Assembly: GCA_934717675.1 (NCBI GenBank)
Contig: CAKUYZ010000007.1
Span: 1 to 58,282, forward strand
DNA from: an uncultured Bacteroidales bacterium
GTDB taxonomy: Bacteria; Bacteroidota; Bacteroidia; Bacteroidales; Marinilabiliaceae
Reading direction: 5' to 3'
Length of the DNA: 58,282 nucleotides
This document shows, in pieces, positions 53,729 through 58,282 of this stretch. The position numbers and the translations under genes were made by a program. The notes beneath the pieces were generated by a model, which had not been told where the DNA came from, ran no database searches, and saw only the letters and a list, made by a program, of their open reading frames with translations. Position 1 is the first letter of the stretch. Every line of letters begins with the position of its first letter.

Positions 53729-54424
53729 CTAAGCCTCACCGACCTTGAAGTCGACATGAACGCCCGGGCTCATGGTGCTAGAAAGATAAACACTCTTGAC
53801 GTAGGTGCCTTTTGCAGTAGAGGGCTTGAGACGTACGATGACGTTGAGGAACTCCTTGACGTTATCGACGATCTGCTGCGCATCGAAAGAGACCTTGCCG
53901 ACAGAGGCGTGGACGATGCCAGCCTTATCGACCTTGAAATCAATCTTACCAGCCTTAACCTCCTTGACGGCCTTGGCAACATCCATGGTGACCGTGCCGC
54001 TCTTTGGGTTAGGCATAAGGCCACGGGGACCGAGGACGCGGCCAAGGGCACCGACCTTAGCCATGATGCTGGGCATGGTGATGATGACATCTACGTCAGT
54101 CCATCCGCCCTTGATTTTCTCGATGTACTCGTCGAGGCCGACATAGTCCGCACCGGCGGCCTTTGCGTCATTCTCCTTGTCGGGAGTGCAAAGAACCAAA
54201 ACACGTACCTGCTTGCCCGAACCGTGAGGGAGCGTGCAGACGCCTCTCACCATCTGGTTGGCCTTGCGGGGGTCGACACCAAGTCGAACATCCACATCGA
54301 CAGAGGCATCGAACTTGGTGGTGGTCATATCCTTGACGAGAGCCGCAGCCTCGGCGATGGAATAGACCTTACCGTCCTCTATCTTAGACAACGCCAACTT
54401 CCTATTCTTAGTTAGTTTCGTCAT
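53729..54424 (-). CDS. rplA: Ribosomal protein uL1
   Basis: The 231-residue L1-stalk protein. It has the FDASVDVDVRLGVDPRKANQMVRG segment and the conserved RGLMPNPKSGTV motif. The start at 54424 (MTKLTKNRK) is chosen; a longer frame to 54481 overlaps rplK. In many bacteria L1 represses the rplKA mRNA by binding its leader. Confidence 0.97.
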   Translation of the reverse strand: MTKLTKNRKLALSKIEDGKVYSIAEAAALVKDMTTTKFDASVDVDVRLGVDPRKANQMVRGVCTLPHGSGKQVRVLVLCTPDKENDAKAAGADYVGLDEYIEKIKGGWTDVDVIITMPSIMAKVGALGRVLGPRGLMPNPKSGTVTMDVAKAVKEVKAGKIDFKVDKAGIVHASVGKVSFDAQQIVDNVKEFLNVIVRLKPSTAKGTYVKSVYLSSTMSPGVHVDFKVGEA

Positions 54425-54443
54425 TGTGCTAGTAGGTATTATG

Positions 54444-54887
54444 TTATTTATTGCCGGGGAACTCACCGGTGACGGTGACACCCATACTTCTCGCAGTGCC
54501 AGCGATCATCTTCATAGCAGACTCAACAGTGAAGCAGTTGAGGTCTGGCATCTTGTCTGTCGCGATGGCCTTCACCTGATCCCAGGTGATGGAAGCCACC
54601 TTCTTACGGTTAGGCTCGGCAGAGCCGCTCTTGAGCTTTGCAACCTCCTTGATCTGCACTGCTGCAGGGGGGGTCTTGATGACAAACTCGAACGACTTGT
54701 CGTTGTAGACCGTTATGACGACAGGCAGGATTTTGCCAGCCTTGTCCTGAGTACGCGCGTTGAACTGCTTACAGAAATCCATGATGTTCACACCCTTCGA
54801 ACCCAGAGCCGGGCCGATTGGGGGTGAAGGATTCGCTGCACCACCTTTTACCTGAAGCTTGATAAAGGCTTCTACTTCTTTAGCCAT
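54444..54887 (-). CDS. rplK: Ribosomal protein uL11
   Basis: The 147-residue GTPase-centre protein. It begins with AKEVEAFIKLQVKGGAANPSPPIGPALGSKGVNIMDFCKQFNART, in which the N-terminal Pro-rich loop (thiostrepton site) is normal. It follows nusG by 127 bases and precedes rplA by 19. Confidence 0.98.
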   Translation of the reverse strand: MAKEVEAFIKLQVKGGAANPSPPIGPALGSKGVNIMDFCKQFNARTQDKAGKILPVVITVYNDKSFEFVIKTPPAAVQIKEVAKLKSGSAEPNRKKVASITWDQVKAIATDKMPDLNCFTVESAMKMIAGTARSMGVTVTGEFPGNK

Positions 54888-55014
54888 TGTAGCAATTCGT
54901 AATTAGAAAATTATAATAATGACAGCCCGTATAAGGCTGGCCGTTGCCAGTTGGAAGCATTCGATACTTGACTGTCCTTACTATCTTGGTTATGCACCCT
55001 TGCGCCGCGCTCCC
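54888..55014 (-). promoter_or_regulatory. Structured leader before rplK
   Basis: The 127-base interval has a short perfect hairpin on the minus strand (CTGGC/GCCAG around 54937-54950) and overlapping AGCC/GGCT pairing nearby. An L1-type autoregulatory leader is expected here by analogy with other bacteria, but a consensus L1 site was not clearly found. Confidence 0.3.
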
Positions 55015-55554
55015 CTACTCTTTCTCGACCTGATAGTAGTTCAGTTCGAGCGGGGTCTTGCGACCAAAGATCTTGATCATGACGGAGAGTTTCTTTTTCT
55101 CCTCGTTCACCTCCTCGACCTCGCCGGAGAAGCCGGAGAAAGAGCCGTCCGTCACCTTGACTGTGTCTCCAACGACGAAAGGAACCTGATCCTCCATAGT
55201 GTCGTCTGCGACTTCGTCAACCCTGCCAATCAGCCTGTTGACCTCGGAAGCCCTTATGGGCTGAGGCTCGCCATCCCCCAAGAAGCCCAGCACATTGGCC
55301 ACGCTCAAAAGGACGGCTTTGGCCTCATTGTCAAGGACGCACTCGACAAAGACGTAACCAGAGTAGAGGATATGCTCCTTGAGAACTTTTTTGCCGTTGC
55401 GCTGCTGATAAACTTTCTCAACAGGAACCACGACCTCGCCGATAAGATCTTCAAGATTGCGCCTTTTGACCTCGGCGTCGATATTCTCTTTGGCCTTCTT
55501 CTCCTTGCCGCCGATGGCCCTGAGGACGTACCAGTTCTTCTGGTTGTTTGACAT
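55015..55554 (-). CDS. nusG: Transcription termination/antitermination factor NusG
   Basis: The 179-residue factor with an N-terminal NGN domain (NWYVLRAIGGKEKKAKENI) and a C-terminal KOW domain (VVGDTVKVTDGSFSGFSGEVEEVN). It follows secE by 17 bases. Confidence 0.98.
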   Translation of the reverse strand: MSNNQKNWYVLRAIGGKEKKAKENIDAEVKRRNLEDLIGEVVVPVEKVYQQRNGKKVLKEHILYSGYVFVECVLDNEAKAVLLSVANVLGFLGDGEPQPIRASEVNRLIGRVDEVADDTMEDQVPFVVGDTVKVTDGSFSGFSGEVEEVNEEKKKLSVMIKIFGRKTPLELNYYQVEKE

Positions 55555-55571
55555 TTTAGAGCGGGATGATA

Positions 55572-55763
55572 TTAGAGGACATTATAGACCGCCTTGAGAG
55601 CATGCTCGAAGACAAAATCCATCACGAAGATGACGAGCGCGATGATCACAGAAGCGATCATAACGATCCTGGCGCTGGAGAAGAGTTCCTTCCACGTGGG
55701 CCAAGAGGTCTTATTGACAAGCTCGTTATAAACGTCCTTGCAGTAATTTACGACTTTTTCCAT
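55572..55763 (-). CDS. secE: Preprotein translocase subunit SecE
   Basis: The 63-residue single-pass form. An amphipathic start (YNELVNKTSWPTWKEL) precedes one membrane helix (about 30-52), as in short bacterial SecE. It follows tRNA-Trp by 21 bases and precedes nusG. Confidence 0.96.
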   Translation of the reverse strand: MEKVVNYCKDVYNELVNKTSWPTWKELFSSARIVMIASVIIALVIFVMDFVFEHALKAVYNVL

Positions 55764-55784
55764 TAGTCACTTAATCGTTTTGAG

Positions 55785-55857
55785 CACGGGTGGAGAGACT
55801 CGAACTCCCGACACTCGGTTTTGGAGACCGATGCTCTACCAACTGAACTACACCCGT
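55785..55857 (-). tRNA. tRNA-Trp (anticodon CCA)
   Basis: A 73-base cloverleaf on the minus strand. The acceptor stem ACGGGTG (55857-55851) pairs with CACCCGT (55792-55786), the anticodon loop CTCCAAA gives CCA, and the T-loop GTTCGAGTC is normal; CCA is not encoded. It lies between tuf and secE, the usual Bacteroidetes position. Confidence 0.97.
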
Positions 55858-55915
55858 GTGAGAAAGGTGACGGGGCGGGACGCCCCGCCACCTGAATATT
55901 GGAGATTATGCCGTA

Positions 55916-57112
55916 TTACTCGACGATCTCGGTGATCTGGCCTGCGCCTACGGTGCGGCCACCCTCACGGATAGCGAAGCGGAGACCGACGTTGAGCGCT
56001 ACGGGGTAGATGAGGTCTACCTCGATGTTGACGTGGTCACCAGGCATGACGATCTCGGTTCCCTCGGGCAGCTTGATCTCGCCAGTGATGTCGAGGGTGC
56101 GGAGGTAGAACTGAGGACGATACTTGTTCTTGAACGGGGTGTGACGGCCACCCTCTTCCTTCTTCAGGACGTAGATTTGCGCCTTGAACTTGGTGTGAGG
56201 GGTGATGGAGCCGGGCTTGCAGAGAACCATGCCACGCTTCATCTCGGACTTGTCGATACCGCGGAGGAGGAGACCCACATTGTCACCAGCCTCACCCTCA
56301 TCGAGGGTCTTGCGGAACATCTCGACGCCAGTGCAGGTGGTCTTCTTGCCGTCAGAGTCAAGGCCGACGATCTGAAGCTCGTCACCCACATGGACAACAC
56401 CAGTCTCGATACGACCCGTAGCAACGGTGCCACGGCCAGTGATGGTCATAGCATCCTCGACAGGCATCAAGAAAGGCTTATCGGTGTCGCGAACAGGGGT
56501 AGGAATCCAATCGTCAACGGCCTGCATGAGCTCGAGGACTTTCTCCTCCCACTGAGGCTCGCCGTTGAGGGCGCCGAGGGCGGAACCACGGATGACAGGG
56601 CTGTTGTCGCCATCGAAGTCGTAGAAAGAAAGAAGCTCGCGGAGCTCCATCTCAACGAGGTCGAGCATCTCAGCGTCATCGACAAGGTCAACCTTGTTCA
56701 TGAAGACAACGATACGAGGGACGTTCACCTGACGGGCGAGCAGGATGTGCTCACGGGTCTGAGGCATAGGGCCGTCGGTTGCGGCGCAGACGAGGATGGC
56801 GCCATCCATCTGGGCAGCACCGGTGATCATGTTCTTGACGTAGTCAGCGTGACCCGGGCAGTCTACGTGAGCGTAGTGACGGTTAGGGGTCTCATACTCG
56901 ACGTGGGCGGTATTGATGGTGATGCCACGCTCCTTCTCCTCAGGTGCGCTATCGATGGAGTCGAAAGTCTTGATCTGGTTAACGGCAGAAGGATACTTCT
57001 TGGCGAGAACCGTGGTGATGGCGGCAGTCAGGGTGGTCTTGCCGTGATCGACGTGACCGATGGTGCCGATGTTTACGTGTGGCTTTGTTCTTTGGAAAGT
57101 TTCTTTAGCCAT
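55916..57112 (-). CDS. tuf: Elongation factor Tu
   Basis: The 398-residue GTPase that brings aminoacyl-tRNA to the ribosome. G motifs are GHVDHGKT (about 20-27), DCPGHAD (about 83-89), NKVD (about 138-141) and the SAL segment; domains 2 and 3 follow. It leads the tRNA-Trp–secE–nusG–rplKAJL–rpoBC series. A full promoter lies upstream at 57217-57248. Confidence 0.99.
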   Translation of the reverse strand: MAKETFQRTKPHVNIGTIGHVDHGKTTLTAAITTVLAKKYPSAVNQIKTFDSIDSAPEEKERGITINTAHVEYETPNRHYAHVDCPGHADYVKNMITGAAQMDGAILVCAATDGPMPQTREHILLARQVNVPRIVVFMNKVDLVDDAEMLDLVEMELRELLSFYDFDGDNSPVIRGSALGALNGEPQWEEKVLELMQAVDDWIPTPVRDTDKPFLMPVEDAMTITGRGTVATGRIETGVVHVGDELQIVGLDSDGKKTTCTGVEMFRKTLDEGEAGDNVGLLLRGIDKSEMKRGMVLCKPGSITPHTKFKAQIYVLKKEEGGRHTPFKNKYRPQFYLRTLDITGEIKLPEGTEIVMPGDHVNIEVDLIYPVALNVGLRFAIREGGRTVGAGQITEIVE

Positions 57113-57216
57113 AATTCGAATTATTAGACAATTAGGTTTACTTTTTCTTCAGTAAAGACTTCGAAAGACAGCCAAAGGACTAGGCATAACAATCCACTTG
57201 GCATGAAATTCGCCCA

Positions 57217-57248
57217 CAAAGTTAATACTTTTCAGATGAATACGACAA
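57217..57248 (-). promoter_or_regulatory. Promoter of tuf and the downstream series
   Basis: On the minus strand TTG (57248-57246) and TAACTTTG (57224-57217) are 21 bases apart, a close match to the Bacteroidetes promoter. The leader to tuf is about 100 bases. Confidence 0.62.
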
Positions 57249-57278
57249 CGCCGCGGCCATTTTTTTGTGTCATTTCGC

Positions 57279-57307
57279 TTGTCGGTGGCTGCTGCGCGTT
57301 AAATTTG
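57279..57307 (+). promoter_or_regulatory. Promoter of the marR-like gene
   Basis: TTG at 57279-57281 and TAAATTTG at 57300-57307 are 18 bases apart. The regulator's ATG is 55 bases beyond. It is divergent from the tuf promoter within a 250-base interval (57113-57362). Confidence 0.45.
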
Positions 57308-57362
57308 CAAGGAGGAGCGGGGGCATGCCAGATGCCGACGCCACTTGAAGAGACAAGGAACG

Positions 57363-57845
57363 ATGGGACACGACGACCTAAGGTTAAAAAACCAGCTTTG
57401 CTTCAGGCTCTACACGGCGAGCAGGCTGATCATAAAGAGTTATACTCCACTTCTGTCGAGGCTTGGGCTGACGTATCCGCAGTACGTGGTGATGATGGCC
57501 CTGTGGGAGCGAGACCACCGGCCGGTGAACGACATTGCGAGACAGTTGATGCTGCAGACGAACACGGTGACCCCCCTGCTGAAAAGGATGGAGGCCATGG
57601 GTCTGGTGGCGCGCAAGAAGAGCGCCGGGGACCACAGGCAGACCATTGTGGAGCTGACGGCCAAAGGCATAGCCATGGAAGACGAGGCGGGCGACATTCC
57701 AGCCACCCAGGTGCAACGATTCATTTGCAACGGCGCCACCGATGAGACAATCCCTGGCCTGACGATGAGGCTCGACGCCCTCATTGAGATCCTCACGGCC
57801 ATGACGGGCGGCGAGGATGGTGCGGCAGAAGACAACGGCGAATAA
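57363..57845 (+). CDS. OhrR-like MarR-family regulator
   Basis: A 160-residue winged-helix repressor. The N-terminal NQLCFRLYTASR segment has the reactive cysteine position of OhrR-type peroxide sensors (Cys13 from this start); the LTYPQYVVMMALWE helix, the NTVTPLLKRMEAMGLV recognition helix and the wing RKKSAGDHRQTIVELT follow. No ohr gene is visible, so the target is unknown. The ATG at 57363 is chosen over a TTG at 57345. It ends 114 bases before the convergent hpf. Confidence 0.85.
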   Translation: MGHDDLRLKNQLCFRLYTASRLIIKSYTPLLSRLGLTYPQYVVMMALWERDHRPVNDIARQLMLQTNTVTPLLKRMEAMGLVARKKSAGDHRQTIVELTAKGIAMEDEAGDIPATQVQRFICNGATDETIPGLTMRLDALIEILTAMTGGEDGAAEDNGE

Positions 57846-57875
57846 GCCTCACCGCTCCCACACGAACGAAAAGAG

Positions 57876-57913
57876 AGCGGCGCTCCACCTGCGGAGGCAG
57901 GAGGCGCGCCGCT
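57876..57913. terminator. Hairpin between marR-like gene and hpf
   Basis: A perfect 8-bp stem (57876-57883 with 57906-57913) with further GGAG/CTCC pairing in the loop lies between convergent stops. The T-rich side is on the minus strand (hpf). Confidence 0.5.
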
Positions 57914-57959
57914 TTGGCACGGTGCCGCCCGGCGCAACACGACGAGCGGCGGAGGACTT

Positions 57960-58250
57960 TTACTTGCTGTCCTTATATTTAAGGAGCTGCTTGCGCAAAG
58001 CCTCGCAAGCGAGGTCGATACCCTCCTCGAAAGATTTGCACTGCTTCTCGGCCACCAGGGTGTCGTTTGGCACGGAGAGGGAGATCTTGGAGACCTTGTT
58101 CTCGGTGTTGTCCGCCTTGTCGAGGCTCAGGACAACCTCCGCGGAGATTATGCCATCAAAGAAATGATCGAGCTTGCCGACCTTCTGGGTGGCGAAATCC
58201 TTGAGCTGCTGCGTGGCATCGAAATGCACGGACTGGATCGTGAGTTTCAT
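57960..58250 (-). CDS. hpf: Ribosome hibernation-promoting factor (short HPF)
   Basis: A 96-residue protein of the HPF/YfiA family that binds the decoding centre of the 30S subunit in stationary phase. It has the fold's MKLTIQSVHFDATQQLKDFATQKV start with LDHFFDGIISAEVVL, and lacks the C-terminal dimerisation domain of long HPF. In relatives I recall it upstream of tuf with tRNA genes in between; here a regulator stands there instead. Confidence 0.93.
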   Translation of the reverse strand: MKLTIQSVHFDATQQLKDFATQKVGKLDHFFDGIISAEVVLSLDKADNTENKVSKISLSVPNDTLVAEKQCKSFEEGIDLACEALRKQLLKYKDSK

Positions 58251-58282
58251 GATACGTTCCTCCTTAGTTTTCGGCCCTAGGG

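Noticed and set aside
57113..57362. A tRNA cluster between hpf and tuf.
   Set aside because: No cloverleaf or T-loop GTTCGA-type sequence was found; the interval holds divergent promoters only.

Overview
The window comes from a high-GC member of the Bacteroidales; the family cannot be fixed from sequence alone. The evidence is the gene order hpf / tuf–tRNA-Trp–secE–nusG–rplK–rplA–rplJ–rplL–rpoB–rpoC, the Bacteroidetes-restricted families (DUF3078, DUF3467, a compact MenE, a CvfB-like S1 protein), several matches to the Bacteroidetes vegetative promoter (TTG, 19-22 bp, TAnnTTTG), and a TonB/ExbBD/LptF/TamB envelope set. Most of the window is core chromosome, with one AT-richer accessory island at about 27.6-32.4 kb.

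Layout. 0-3 kb: minus-strand cvfB–rlmN–lipoprotein, then a small DUF3820 gene. 3.3-6.7 kb: minus-strand tilS–hypothetical–pepT. 6.9-10.2 kb: a 1117-residue plus-strand protein ending in a Schlafen AlbA_2 domain. 10.3-15.6 kb: minus-strand tamB and a secreted hypothetical. 15.8-20.4 kb: tsaD followed by a four-gene cassette of PqqD-like protein, HprK-like kinase, Ser/His signal-peptidase-like protein and ABC exporter. 20.3-21.4 kb: DUF3467 and a Fur-family regulator. 21.5-27.6 kb: exbB–exbD–tonB–DUF819 permease–Crp/Fnr regulator–lptF-like permease–Ig/LRR lipoprotein. 27.6-32.4 kb: HNH nuclease, eroded DNA, a DUF3078 barrel protein, and an Eco47II/Sau96I-type restriction-modification pair. 32.5-38.1 kb: minus-strand MATE transporter, a large PD40/SPOR-like protein and a ClC channel. 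38.3-44.3 kb: menaquinone operon menF-D-B-C-E plus a GNAT enzyme. 44.5-57.1 kb: the transcription/translation super-operon on the minus strand. 57.4-58.3 kb: an OhrR-like MarR regulator and hpf.

The best candidate for an undescribed system is the 16.8-20.4 kb cassette. It has the parts of a ribosomal-peptide (RiPP) tailoring and export locus: a recognition-element-like protein, a kinase of the type that phosphorylates peptide substrates, a leader-peptidase-like enzyme and an exporter. It lacks a cyclase, a radical SAM enzyme or a visible precursor, so its substrate is unknown. Two further leads are the AlbA_2 giant protein and the restriction-modification operon, whose promoter lies inside an inverted repeat while its methyltransferase carries an N-terminal helix-turn-helix, which suggests autoregulation.

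Starts were chosen from ATGA overlaps, promoter positions, signal peptides and family lengths. All function calls rest on motif reading alone; no database search was run.
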